A stretch of 62,046 nt of DNA, taken from positions 1-62,046 of the forward strand of contig NZ_LQPZ01000038.1 in NCBI RefSeq assembly GCF_002102395.1, given 5' to 3'. Positions 29,785-38,452 of the stretch are shown here, piece after piece. Origin of the DNA: Mycolicibacillus trivialis (GTDB lineage: Bacteria; Actinomycetota; Actinomycetes; Mycobacteriales; Mycobacteriaceae). The first letter of the stretch is position 1, and each line of letters begins with the position of its first letter. The position numbers and the translations under genes were made by a program. Under the pieces are notes generated by a model, which saw only the letters and a program-made list of their open reading frames with translations, ran no database searches and had not been told where the DNA came from.

Positions 29785-31962
29785 CTATTTGATCAGCGGG
29801 TCACGCGGCATCCCCAGGATGCGTTCGGCGATCTGGTTGCGGCTGACCTCCGAGGTGCCGCCGGCGATCGCCATGCCGCGCGCGCCCATCACCATCCGGC
29901 CGGCCAGCGCCGCCGGGCCGTCGGTCAGCGCGACCTCCGGGCCCAGCAGGGCCGCGCCGATCGCGGCGCCCTCGCTCATGTGCTCGGCGAGGTTCAGCTT
30001 GGTGATGTTGCCTTCCGGGCCGGGCCCGGCCCCCTCCAGCGTGCGCACGGCACGGCGCAGGTTCAGCAGCCGCAGGGCGTGGTCGTTGGCCAGATAGGCG
30101 CCGACCCGCACCTTGGCGCCGGCCACCCGGTCGGGGTGCTCGCCGACCAGGGTCACCAGATGCCCGGCGATGCCCTCGTGGAACGAGCCGCCGCCGCCGA
30201 TGCTGACCCGCTCGTTGCCCAGGGTCGCCCGGGCCACCGTCCAGCCGGTGTTGGGTTCGCCGACGACGTCTTCGTCGGGGATGAACACGTCGTTGAAGAA
30301 GACCTCGTTGAACTCCGAGCCGCCGGTGATCTGCCGCAGCGGGCGGACCTCGACGCCCTCGGCGTTCATGTCGATGATGACGGTGGTGATCCCGGCGTGC
30401 TTTGCGGCATCGAAGTCGGTGCGCACGGTCGCCAGACCACGCCGGCAGTAGTGCGCTCCGGAGGTCCAGACCTTCTGGCCGTTGAGTTTCCAGCCGCCCT
30501 CGACGCGGGTGGCGCGGGTCTTGACCGCCGCGGCATCGGAGCCGGCGTCGGGCTCGGAGAACAGCTGACACCAGATCTCTTCCTGGCGCAGCGCTTTGGC
30601 GACGAACCGGTCGATCTGCGACTCGGTGCCGTGCTGGATCAGGGTGAGGATGACCCACCCGGTGATCGAATAGTCGGGCCGGGTGATGCCCGCGGCGGCG
30701 AACTCCTCCTCGATCACCAGCTGTTCGACCGCGGACGCGGCGCGCCCCCACGGCTTGGGCCAGTGCGGCATGATGTAGCCGGTCTCGATGAGCTTGTCCC
30801 GCTGGGCGTCTCCCTCGAGCGCCGCGAGTTCGGCCGCGTCGGCGCGAACCTGCTCGCGAATCCGGTCGGCCTCGGCCGGCAGGTCCAGGCTGTTGGCGCG
30901 GCCGGTGCCTGCGGCGGTGTGCTCGAAGGTGTCCACCGCGGGCGCGTCCCCACCGAACAGGGCGCGCAACGTCAACGCGCGGCGCAGGTGCAGGTGGGCG
31001 TCGTGCTCCCAGGTGAACCCGATCCCGCCGTGCACCTGGATGTTGAGTTCGGCGTTGCGGGCGTAGGCGGGCAGCGCCAGGGTGGCCGCCACCGCGGCCA
31101 TCAGCTGCAACTGCGCTTCCGCGTCCTCGGCGGCCTCCCCGGCGGCACGGGCGGCGTCCCAGACCGCGGCGGTGGCCGATTCGGCGGCCACCAGCATGTT
31201 GGCGCAGTGGTGTTTGACCGCCTGGAAGGTGGCGATGGTCCGGCCGAACTGCTGACGCACCTTCGCGTAGTCGACGGCCGACTCGACGCAGTCGCCCGCC
31301 CCGCCGACCGCCTCGGCGGCCACCAGCACGCGGGCGCGGGCCAGGGCGGCCGGCCGCGCACCGGGCAGGATGTCCGCGTCGCCGACGGCGACGTCGGTGA
31401 GGGTGACCCGCCCGGAGCGTCGGGTCGGGTCGAGGTTGTCGGGGATCTGGACGCTGACCCCGGCGCGGTCGCGCTCGAGAACCAGGACGTCGTCGCCGGC
31501 GGCGATCACCAGCAGGTCGGCGAGGCCGGCGCCGAGCACCACGCCGGCGTCCCCGGCAGCCGCCCCGTCGGCGATCCGGACGTCACCGCCGAGGCCGACC
31601 CCGGCGGTGACGCTGCCGTCGATCAGCCCGGGCAGCAACCGGCCCTGCTGCTCATCGCTGCCTGCGGCGGACACCACCGACGAGGCGATCACGGTCGGCA
31701 GGAATGGTCCGGGTGCGACCGCGCGGCCCAACTGTTCGGTGACGACCACCAGTTCGGGCAGGCCGTAGCCGGAGCCGCCGTGGTCCTCGGCGATGTGCAG
31801 GCCCAGCCAGCCCAGCCGGGCCAACTCGGCCCAGAACGCGGGCCGCTGTTCCTCGTCGGCGTCGAGCAGTGTCCGGGCCGCGGCGCGGGCCTGCTGCGCG
31901 GCCAGGAAGTCGGCCGCCACCTCGGCGAGTTCACGGTGGTCGTCGGTGAGCGCGATCCCCAT
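29785..31962 (-). CDS. fadE22: Double-domain acyl-CoA dehydrogenase FadE22
   Basis: A 725-residue protein with two acyl-CoA dehydrogenase units: a first, more diverged unit (about 1-340, ending VHGGIGFTWEHDAHLHLRRA) and a second typical one (about 390-725) with the FAD/substrate block QLFSEPDAGSDAA and GWTVARATLGNER. It follows mycobacterial FadE22 (721 aa) in length and order. It oxidises acyl-CoA thioesters, probably of sterol or unusual fatty-acid origin, but the substrate is unknown. Start is the ATG at 31962. Confidence 0.88.
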   Translation of the reverse strand: MGIALTDDHRELAEVAADFLAAQQARAAARTLLDADEEQRPAFWAELARLGWLGLHIAEDHGGSGYGLPELVVVTEQLGRAVAPGPFLPTVIASSVVSAAGSDEQQGRLLPGLIDGSVTAGVGLGGDVRIADGAAAGDAGVVLGAGLADLLVIAAGDDVLVLERDRAGVSVQIPDNLDPTRRSGRVTLTDVAVGDADILPGARPAALARARVLVAAEAVGGAGDCVESAVDYAKVRQQFGRTIATFQAVKHHCANMLVAAESATAAVWDAARAAGEAAEDAEAQLQLMAAVAATLALPAYARNAELNIQVHGGIGFTWEHDAHLHLRRALTLRALFGGDAPAVDTFEHTAAGTGRANSLDLPAEADRIREQVRADAAELAALEGDAQRDKLIETGYIMPHWPKPWGRAASAVEQLVIEEEFAAAGITRPDYSITGWVILTLIQHGTESQIDRFVAKALRQEEIWCQLFSEPDAGSDAAAVKTRATRVEGGWKLNGQKVWTSGAHYCRRGLATVRTDFDAAKHAGITTVIIDMNAEGVEVRPLRQITGGSEFNEVFFNDVFIPDEDVVGEPNTGWTVARATLGNERVSIGGGGSFHEGIAGHLVTLVGEHPDRVAGAKVRVGAYLANDHALRLLNLRRAVRTLEGAGPGPEGNITKLNLAEHMSEGAAIGAALLGPEVALTDGPAALAGRMVMGARGMAIAGGTSEVSRNQIAERILGMPRDPLIK

Positions 31963-31989
31963 CGGGGCCTCCTTACAACGGCGGTCGAG

Positions 31990-32070
31990 TTATTCGGGGG
32001 CGAACCGCTGCCCGGCGTCCAGGCGCAGGCATCGGCCGTTGAGCATCGGCGCCATCCGGGGGCCTCCGTC
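31990..32070 (-). pseudogene. C-terminal scrap of an SDR-like gene
   Basis: A short frame ends LNGRCLRLDAGQRFAPE then stop, resembling the last strand of short-chain dehydrogenases (INGQ...VDGGQ). No upstream part of such a gene is present, so it looks like a deletion remnant between fadE22 and the GreA-like gene. Confidence 0.35.
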
Positions 32071-32130
32071 GTCGCTGCGATAGTCATGCTCGACAAGCAA
32101 ACTATCGTGCCGCCCGGCGGCTCGGGACGG

Positions 32131-32583
32131 TCAGGGCTGCTTTTCCGGCGACCGCTGGCCGTAGGGCACCGCGGCCAGCAGCGTCACCGAGATCGCGGCG
32201 CCGCTGGGCACCCGGTAGGTGCGCCGCTCCCCCGGCCGGGCGCCGGCCAGGGCGGTGCCCAGTGGCGACTGCGGTGAGTAGACCTCCATGTCGCCGGGAT
32301 CGACGTCGCGCACCCCGAGCAGGAAGGTCTCGGTCTCCTCGGTGTCGTCGAACCGGACGGTGAGCACCATGCCCGGCTCGGCGATCCCGTCGTCCGGCGG
32401 GTCCTCCCCGACCGTGGCGTGGGCGAGCAGGTCGTGAATCTGCGCGATCCGGCTCTTGCGGGCCTGCAGGTGATCCAGCGCCACCGATTCGTCCTCGTCG
32501 TGGCTGTCGAGCAGCTCGTTGAGTTCGGCTTGGAGCCGTTCGTAGGCGCTGCGGGTCATCCAGACGGATTGTGGGCCGGTCAT
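32131..32583 (-). CDS. GreA/GreB-family transcription elongation factor-like protein
   Basis: A 150-residue protein with an N-terminal helical hairpin (about 10-65, ERLQAELNELLDSHDEDE... HDLLAHATV) and a C-terminal FKBP-like GreA domain (about 75-145) ending in VYSPQSPLGTALAGARPGE and VPSG. It would bind the secondary channel of RNA polymerase. The hairpin is shorter than in the housekeeping GreA, so it may act as an Rnk-like or inhibitory paralog. Start is the ATG at 32583; an upstream open extension to 32823 is antisense to the next gene's end and not credible. Confidence 0.78.
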   Translation of the reverse strand: MTGPQSVWMTRSAYERLQAELNELLDSHDEDESVALDHLQARKSRIAQIHDLLAHATVGEDPPDDGIAEPGMVLTVRFDDTEETETFLLGVRDVDPGDMEVYSPQSPLGTALAGARPGERRTYRVPSGAAISVTLLAAVPYGQRSPEKQP

Positions 32584-32627
32584 GAGGTGTTCTCCGTTTC
32601 TTACGTACGCCGGAAGCTTGGGTGGCG

Positions 32628-33869
32628 CTAGCGCGCCGGGTCGAACTCGCGCAGGGCTGCGGGCAGTGTGCCGGTGGTGATCAGGTCGGTCAAGAGCCTG
32701 CCGGTCGCCGGTCCCTGCGCCATTCCCCACATGCCGTGTCCCCCCGCTACATAGATTCCTGGTTCCGGCGTTGCGCCGATGACCGGCCGGGAATCCGAGG
32801 TCAGCGGCCGAGGACCGACCCACGGGTCGGTGCGCTGGCCCCAGTTTATCCCGTCGAGCAGCGGTTCCGCGGCAGCGGCGATGGCATCGAGGCGCGCGGG
32901 CACCGCCGGGGCGTCCGGCGGGCGGAATTCCATCGTGCCGGCCACCCGCAGCCCCCCGCGGTACGGGGTGCAGGCGACACGGGCGTCGGGCAGGTAGATC
33001 GGCGTCGCGACCGGCCGGTCGGTGGCCACGGTGAACGAGTAGCCGCGCCCGGCCCGCACCGGGACCCGGACCCGCCGCCCGGCCAGTGCCGACAGCCAGG
33101 CCCCGGTGGCCAGCACCGCCACGTCGGCGGCCAGTTCTCCGCCGTCGGCGGTGCGCGCCACCACCGTCCCGCCGTGGGAGCGCACGCCGGTCACCTCGGC
33201 GATGCGCAGCGTGGCCCCGCGCCGGACGACGTCGTCACCCAGCGCCTCGACGAACCGGCCGGGGTCGAGGTGACGCTGCCCTTCCACCCGCACCGCGGTG
33301 GTGACCCGCTGGGAGGCCAGCGGCACCTGCTCGCGCAGCGCCGCACCGGTCAGCCGGGTGTGGTCGACCGGTTGGCCCGCATCGTGGAACCGGCGCAGGT
33401 CGGCTTCGAATCCTGCTGCCTGTTCGGGGGTTTCGAAGATCGCGGTGATCGGCCCCTCGGTCAGCGGCACCTTGACGCCGCCCGTGGTGAGCACGTCGTA
33501 GGCCGGTAGCGAGGCGTCGTTGAGTGCGACGGCCGCGCCGACCGCGCGCCGCCACGACGACCACCGGCAGTGCGCGGCGAACCGCAGCAGGAACGACCAC
33601 ATCCGCGGGTTCGCCGACGCCGGGATCCGCAGCGGCGCGGTCGGGTCGAACAGCGAGGTGATGCCGTAGCGCAGCACGGTGGGTTCGTTGAGCGGGATGG
33701 TCAGCGCGGGCGAGATCCAGCCGGCGTTGCCCCAGGAGGACCCGGCGGCCACCCCGGTGCGGTCGATGACCGTGACCTCCACGCCGCGTTCCTGCAGGAA
33801 CCAGGCCGTCGACAACCCGACGATGCCGGCACCGACCACGATCGCGGTGCGCGGGGCCCTGTCTGCCAT
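32628..33869 (-). CDS. DadA-like D-amino-acid dehydrogenase (FAD)
   Basis: A 413-residue DAO-fold flavoprotein. The N-terminal motif VVGAGIVGLSTAWFL binds FAD; SSWGNAGWISP around residue 45 and the C-terminal GHGMWGMAQGPATGRLL are close to the DadA group. It should oxidise D-amino acids and pass electrons to the respiratory chain. The ATG at 33869 follows AGAGGAGGTCACC, a strong ribosome-binding site. No alanine racemase lies beside it. Confidence 0.82.
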   Translation of the reverse strand: MADRAPRTAIVVGAGIVGLSTAWFLQERGVEVTVIDRTGVAAGSSWGNAGWISPALTIPLNEPTVLRYGITSLFDPTAPLRIPASANPRMWSFLLRFAAHCRWSSWRRAVGAAVALNDASLPAYDVLTTGGVKVPLTEGPITAIFETPEQAAGFEADLRRFHDAGQPVDHTRLTGAALREQVPLASQRVTTAVRVEGQRHLDPGRFVEALGDDVVRRGATLRIAEVTGVRSHGGTVVARTADGGELAADVAVLATGAWLSALAGRRVRVPVRAGRGYSFTVATDRPVATPIYLPDARVACTPYRGGLRVAGTMEFRPPDAPAVPARLDAIAAAAEPLLDGINWGQRTDPWVGPRPLTSDSRPVIGATPEPGIYVAGGHGMWGMAQGPATGRLLTDLITTGTLPAALREFDPAR

Positions 33870-34066
33870 CCGGTGACCTCCTCTGCGGTACGGCCGCGGC
33901 CGGGTGCCGGCGACTCCGCTTCCCATGATGTCCCGGTTGCGCGGGCACCGGCCGCCGGACGGGCAACGCCGCAGCTCGGGAGGGTGGCGCGGGCGCGGTT
34001 GTCCCCGGGTGAGCCGGATGCACCATGATGAGCGGTGCGGTGGTGGGATGCTGACGATGGCCGGAG

Positions 34067-34720
34067 GTGCCGTGCCGGCCGGGCGGATGGAGAGGGACGA
34101 TTTCGGAACAACCCCTGGGTGACGGATCGGGCGGCCTGCAGCGGTTCTGCCCGTTCTGCGGTGCGACCAACCCGCCCGGAGCGCACTTCTGCACCGCCTG
34201 CGGTGAGGCGCTCGACGCCGGCCCCACCGCCGCAGGCCCGGCCGAGGCGCTGGAGGTGCCGTCGGCGCCGGTGCGACTCGCCGGCCGGGCGGTGCGTTCG
34301 GTCGCCGCGCTGTTGGACCTGGCCGCGATGCTCAGTCCGGCGCTGCCGCTGGCCGCGGTGGCGACGGTCTTCAAGGTGCCCGCGGTGGTCTACATCGTCG
34401 TGCCGTTGGCGTTCGCGCTGGTCTGGGCGTGGCTGCAGGTCTGGCAGGCGGTCGGTGGGACGTCGTTCGGCAAGGCGATCCTGGGGCTGCGGCTGATCCG
34501 GACCGCCGATCACCGGGCCCCCGGGATAGCGCGGACGCTGGGGCGCAGCGCGGTGTTCATCCTCACCGCGGGCCTGGCGGGCCTGCCGGTGCTGAACGGC
34601 CGGCCCGGCCTGCACGACCGGGTCAGCGGCCTGACCGTGCTCGACGTGGTCAACGGCGCCGATCCGCTGGGTCCGCGCCGGCGGCGCTGGGCCGACCGGC
34701 GCGGCGCCGGTCAGGACTGA
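34067..34720 (+). CDS. RDD-family membrane protein with N-terminal zinc ribbon
   Basis: The protein begins with a CPFCG...CTACG zinc ribbon (about residues 35-55) followed by an RDD domain with two or three membrane helices (VRLAGRAVRSVAALLDLAAML... then GTSFGKAILGLRLIRTAD). RDD proteins are thought to be transporters or membrane accessory proteins. The start is uncertain: a GTG at 34067 opens the frame, but an ATT at 34100 sits at good distance from GGAGAGGG and gives a more natural N-terminus. Its end overlaps the converging gene by 10 bp. Confidence 0.72.
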   Translation: MPCRPGGWRGTISEQPLGDGSGGLQRFCPFCGATNPPGAHFCTACGEALDAGPTAAGPAEALEVPSAPVRLAGRAVRSVAALLDLAAMLSPALPLAAVATVFKVPAVVYIVVPLAFALVWAWLQVWQAVGGTSFGKAILGLRLIRTADHRAPGIARTLGRSAVFILTAGLAGLPVLNGRPGLHDRVSGLTVLDVVNGADPLGPRRRRWADRRGAGQD

Positions 34721-36177
34721 TCGCGCGGCGGCGGCGCCGCGATGCGGGGTGCTTTCGGCGGGGCGGCGGCGATCCTGGGCGCAGGCGCGGCGGGTTCGGC
34801 GGCCGGTCGGGCCGGCCGGGTCGGGGCCGCCTGGGTCGGGCGGGGCGCGGGCGCCCGGAGCTGGCGGAGGAAGGCCGCGGCCAGCAGCATCAGCGCCAGC
34901 ACCGCGAGAACGACGTCGATGATGCCGGTGATCTGCTGGCTGAGGTCGTTGCCGTAGACGGCGTTGATGGCGTCGGGGTTCAGCGGCATGCTGCGCGGCA
35001 CCAGCGCCACCCCGACGATCAGCCGGCACACGGTCAGTGCGGCCACCACACCGAGCAGCAGCGTGGTGACCGCACGCGGGGTGGCCCGGTTGCCGCTGTT
35101 GAGCACGAGCCATCCGGCCGCGACCGCGGTCAGCACGTCGAAAGCCATCAGGGCGGTGTTGTTGTAGGGCAGGGCGGGCAGCGCGAGTACGCCGTTGAGG
35201 ATCACCCCGACGATCCGCAGCACGGCGGTGCCCCCGCACCAGACCGCGATCAGGATGAGGCAGGCGCGGGTCGCCGCCCGCCACAGGGCGTCGGAGCCGG
35301 TGGCGGAGGCGGCGCGCAACGCGGCCGCCCCGACCAGCCCGGCCACCGCCACCCAGGCCAGGTAGCCCTCGTAGCCGACGCCGGCGGTGCCGGTGTTCTG
35401 CGCGATCCCGTGGAAGGCGTCCAGGTCGCGCCCGACCGGCAACAGCCACAGCAGCGCCACCGCCACCAGGGTGGCGCCGCCCAGCAGGGTCGTCGCCAGT
35501 CGGTGAGCCCGGGTGCCGACCAGAATCCAGCGGCCGACCAGCAGCACCGGCGCCAACGCCACCAGCGTGTAGAGCAGGGCGGTCACCGCGGTCATGATGT
35601 TGGCGCCGCCGGCCGGCCCGGAGAATCCGCCGACCACGTAGCGGGTGCGCAGGTAGAGGTTGACCAGGGCGGCGAGCACGCCGAGCAGGATCGAAGCCCA
35701 GCCCAGGAGGGTGCGGGCCTGCGCCGTGCGGGTGTTCGCGCCGCCGGGCGCCGCCGGATGCGCGGCGAGCAGCGCCCCGGCCAGGCCCACCAGCGCGCCG
35801 GGCCCGACGCCCGGTGCGGCGACGCCGTCGCCGCCGTGGCGCAGGGCTCCGATGATCGCTGTGATGGTGAAAGCGGCCACGACCAGCAGGTAGGGGGCGC
35901 ACAGCGGTAGGCGCGGCCCGGCCGGTTCACCGGGGCTGCGGCGCCGGGCGAGTTCCCCGATCGCCGGTGCGGCCAGTGCCGACAACGTCACCACGACCAG
36001 CACCGCCATCACCCAGCCGCGGGTGCCTGCGATGCCGACGCCGGTGTGGATGTTCCACGGCAACAGCAGCCCCACCACCAGCAGCGCGGCGGCGAGGGCC
36101 TCCCGGCCACGGCTCGGTGCCGCGGCCGGCGGCGCTTGCGGGGCGCGTGGGGTCGCCGGGGTCTCCGGTCTGGTCAT
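34711..36177 (-). CDS. Large multi-spanning membrane protein, unknown function
   Basis: About 488 residues with roughly ten hydrophobic segments (first LAAALLVVGLLLPW, last VVLAVLALMLLAAAF) between a Pro/Ala-rich N-terminus and a Pro/Ala/Arg-rich cytoplasmic tail of about 60 residues. I do not recognise a named family; similar proteins of unknown function are common in mycobacteria. The ATG at 36177 follows GGAAGGTGG at good spacing. It is 18 bp downstream of the repeat-tailed envelope protein gene on the same strand, so the two may function together. Confidence 0.7.
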   Translation of the reverse strand: MTRPETPATPRAPQAPPAAAPSRGREALAAALLVVGLLLPWNIHTGVGIAGTRGWVMAVLVVVTLSALAAPAIGELARRRSPGEPAGPRLPLCAPYLLVVAAFTITAIIGALRHGGDGVAAPGVGPGALVGLAGALLAAHPAAPGGANTRTAQARTLLGWASILLGVLAALVNLYLRTRYVVGGFSGPAGGANIMTAVTALLYTLVALAPVLLVGRWILVGTRAHRLATTLLGGATLVAVALLWLLPVGRDLDAFHGIAQNTGTAGVGYEGYLAWVAVAGLVGAAALRAASATGSDALWRAATRACLILIAVWCGGTAVLRIVGVILNGVLALPALPYNNTALMAFDVLTAVAAGWLVLNSGNRATPRAVTTLLLGVVAALTVCRLIVGVALVPRSMPLNPDAINAVYGNDLSQQITGIIDVVLAVLALMLLAAAFLRQLRAPAPRPTQAAPTRPARPAAEPAAPAPRIAAAPPKAPRIAAPPPRDQS

Positions 36178-36195
36178 CTCGTCCACCTTCCGCAG

Positions 36196-38319
36196 CTATT
36201 CCGAGCTGTCGCCGCCGAAGTCGGGCATCTTCATCGTCGGCATCGACGGCATCTTCGGCTCCTCGTAGGCGGGGGCCTGCTGCGTGGGCGCCTTCGGCGC
36301 CGGGATCTCGTAGGCCGGCGCCTCATACGTCGGCGCCTCGTACGTCGGGGCCTGCCGGGGCGGGGCCTCGTAGGTCGGCGCCTGCTGAGTCGGGGCCTCC
36401 TGGGCGGGGGCCTCGTAGGTGGGGGCCTCGTAGGTGGGGGCCTCCTTGGTCGGGGCCTCCTGGGTCGGGGCCTCCTTGGTGGGCGCCTCCGTCGGAACCT
36501 CCCGGGTCGCCGGCGGCTCCTGCGTGACCGCCGGCTGCTGTGTCGGGCTGTCGGCCGACGTCTCGGCCGGGCGCTCGGTCGTCTGCCGCGCGGGCGGCTC
36601 CGTCGTGCGCTGTGGAGCCTCCGAGGCAGGCTCCGAGGCAGGTGAGGTCTCGGATGCCGGCGACTGCGAATCCGGGACCTCCGAGGCCGGTGTCGTCTCC
36701 CCCGGCGAGGGCCGCTCACGGCTCTCCCCCGGCTCGGTCGGCGCGGTCTCCGACGCGGGACTCTGCTCACCCGGGCCGGTCAGTGCCGGCCCCTCGGTGG
36801 CCGGGGAGGTCTCCGGAGCCGTCTCCGGGGCCACCGTCGCCAGGTCCGGGAAGACCGGCGGCGATTCGCTGTCCTGCACCACTTCTGGGCCGGTGCCGAC
36901 CAGGGTCGGGTTGAGTGCCTCGACGTCGGTGATCGGTGCGCTCAGCGGGTTCAGCCCGACGTCAGCTCCGGTGTCGGGCAGATCACTGATCTCGGTGATT
37001 CCCGCGGGCAACAGCGCCGACTTCTCCTGCGGTGTGATGGTCTTGGAGAACAGTTGCGGCGGAATGCTGTTGGTCATCCGCAGCGGGCTGAACGGAGCCG
37101 CCACCGCCGCGGCAGTGTCGGCCATGAACAGCGCACCCTGCAACGGGCTGACGGCTACCACCGCGCCGAGCTGGGCCAGTGTCGGCCCGAGCGTGGAGGC
37201 GACGGCATTGACGGCGTTGGCGCCCGCGATCACCGACATCGGCGCCATGTTGCTCATGTAGTAGAGGACCTGCAGCGGCGTGTACACGCCGAAGTTCGGG
37301 ATCAGCCGCGAGACCAGGAGCGGCGCGATCGGGTCGATGCCGCCGGTCACGTTGGGCACCGGCGGCGCGACGGGTGGCAGTGGTGCGGCGGCGTTGCGCA
37401 CCCCGAAGGTGCCGTCCGGGTAGACGTCGATCAGCGAGTTCGCCGCGCTCGCCGGCCGCGCCAACGACACCGGTTCGAAGGTGCGCACACTGGGCTGCAC
37501 CCCCTTGACCGGCACGTGCTCGATCACCGTCCAGTTCTCCCCGTCGCGCTGCACGCCCTGTCCCGGGGAGTTGGGGAAGTAGTTGCCGGGCACCGAGGGC
37601 GCCTGCGCACGCACGTCCTGCCGCGCCGCGGTGGGGCTCACCCCGACCGCGACGCCGACCGCCAGTGCGGCGAACCCGACCACCACCGCCGCGGCGAAGG
37701 TGCTGCCCACCAGCAGCGCCCGCGGGCGGGCGCGCCGCTCCGGCGGCGCGAGGTATTCGGTGGACTCCCAGTCGTCATCCGCGTCAGGCTCATCGAGCTG
37801 GGTCGGCTCCCACGCCTCGTCGTCATCGACCTCGGAGTAGGCCAGCTGCGGCCCCTGCGGGCTCAGCTGGGTCATCGACGGGTCCGCCGACGCCGGCCCG
37901 GCGACCGGCGAGGCCGCGGTCGGGGTCATGCCGGTCATCGCGGCCCCGGCGGCCAGCGCCAGCGCGGTGTTCTCCCCCTGGGCGGTGGCCATCGCCGCGG
38001 TCTGCGAACCGGCCGGCCCGTCGGCGGCGGCGGCCGCGGCCGACTCGGTCACCGCGGTCACATTCGTCAGCGCTGTCCCGGCCAGCGCGTCGACGACCTG
38101 CGCCGCCCGCGCCGGGTCGCCGGAGACGCGGGTGGAGACCAGCCGATGGCCGGATTCGGTCAGCATCCGGTCGGTGGCCACCAGCGTGGCCACCAAATCC
38201 TCGATACCGCCGGTGAGGTCCACCTGCGACCGGTCGATCACCGGGTGCGGCGGCGCCGCATCCAACAGCGCGATCTGCGCGACGCCGTCGTCGATGACGG
38301 CTCCCAGCGCGACTTCCAT
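36196..38319 (-). CDS. DUF7159-like membrane-anchored protein with Pro-rich repeat tail
   Basis: About 707 residues. The N-terminal 100 residues (MEVALGAVIDDGVAQIALL...) resemble the mycobacterial DUF7159 domain. A single membrane helix near residue 205-225 (ALLVGSTFAAAVVVGFAALAV) follows an acidic stretch. The outer part has a hydrophobic region (LLVSRLIPNFGVYTPLQ...) and then some 200 residues rich in Pro, Glu, Ser and Thr. Fifteen 5-residue units of the type A-P-T-x-E end the tail, which closes with a Met/Pro-rich stretch. The ATG at 38319 lies behind GGAGG. It is likely an envelope protein of unknown role. Confidence 0.7.
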   Translation of the reverse strand: MEVALGAVIDDGVAQIALLDAAPPHPVIDRSQVDLTGGIEDLVATLVATDRMLTESGHRLVSTRVSGDPARAAQVVDALAGTALTNVTAVTESAAAAAADGPAGSQTAAMATAQGENTALALAAGAAMTGMTPTAASPVAGPASADPSMTQLSPQGPQLAYSEVDDDEAWEPTQLDEPDADDDWESTEYLAPPERRARPRALLVGSTFAAAVVVGFAALAVGVAVGVSPTAARQDVRAQAPSVPGNYFPNSPGQGVQRDGENWTVIEHVPVKGVQPSVRTFEPVSLARPASAANSLIDVYPDGTFGVRNAAAPLPPVAPPVPNVTGGIDPIAPLLVSRLIPNFGVYTPLQVLYYMSNMAPMSVIAGANAVNAVASTLGPTLAQLGAVVAVSPLQGALFMADTAAAVAAPFSPLRMTNSIPPQLFSKTITPQEKSALLPAGITEISDLPDTGADVGLNPLSAPITDVEALNPTLVGTGPEVVQDSESPPVFPDLATVAPETAPETSPATEGPALTGPGEQSPASETAPTEPGESRERPSPGETTPASEVPDSQSPASETSPASEPASEAPQRTTEPPARQTTERPAETSADSPTQQPAVTQEPPATREVPTEAPTKEAPTQEAPTKEAPTYEAPTYEAPAQEAPTQQAPTYEAPPRQAPTYEAPTYEAPAYEIPAPKAPTQQAPAYEEPKMPSMPTMKMPDFGGDSSE
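36265..36489 (-). repeat. 15-bp tandem coding repeat (APTxE units)
   Basis: About fifteen degenerate 15-bp units encode APT[K/Q/Y]E-like pentapeptides at the end of the large envelope protein. Neighbouring units are nearly identical at the DNA level, so copy number may vary between strains. Confidence 0.7.
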
Positions 38320-38452
38320 CTCGCTCACCCTCCGCTCGGCGGCCGCCGTCCGTCGCAACCCCCCTGGTCACAGCGCGACATATGCCACTGTATGCATGTC
38401 GCCGTCGCGGCGGCGGACGTTACAGATTATTCGGCGGCGGCTCCGCGGCAGG

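Noticed and set aside
29980..32277. 765-codon plus-strand frame opposite fadE22
   Set aside because: Shadow of fadE22; the minus-strand protein has the expected acyl-CoA dehydrogenase motifs.
36265..36489. Regular repeats that could be read as a CRISPR array
   Set aside because: Units are 15 bp, contiguous without spacers and in frame with the protein; they are coding repeats.
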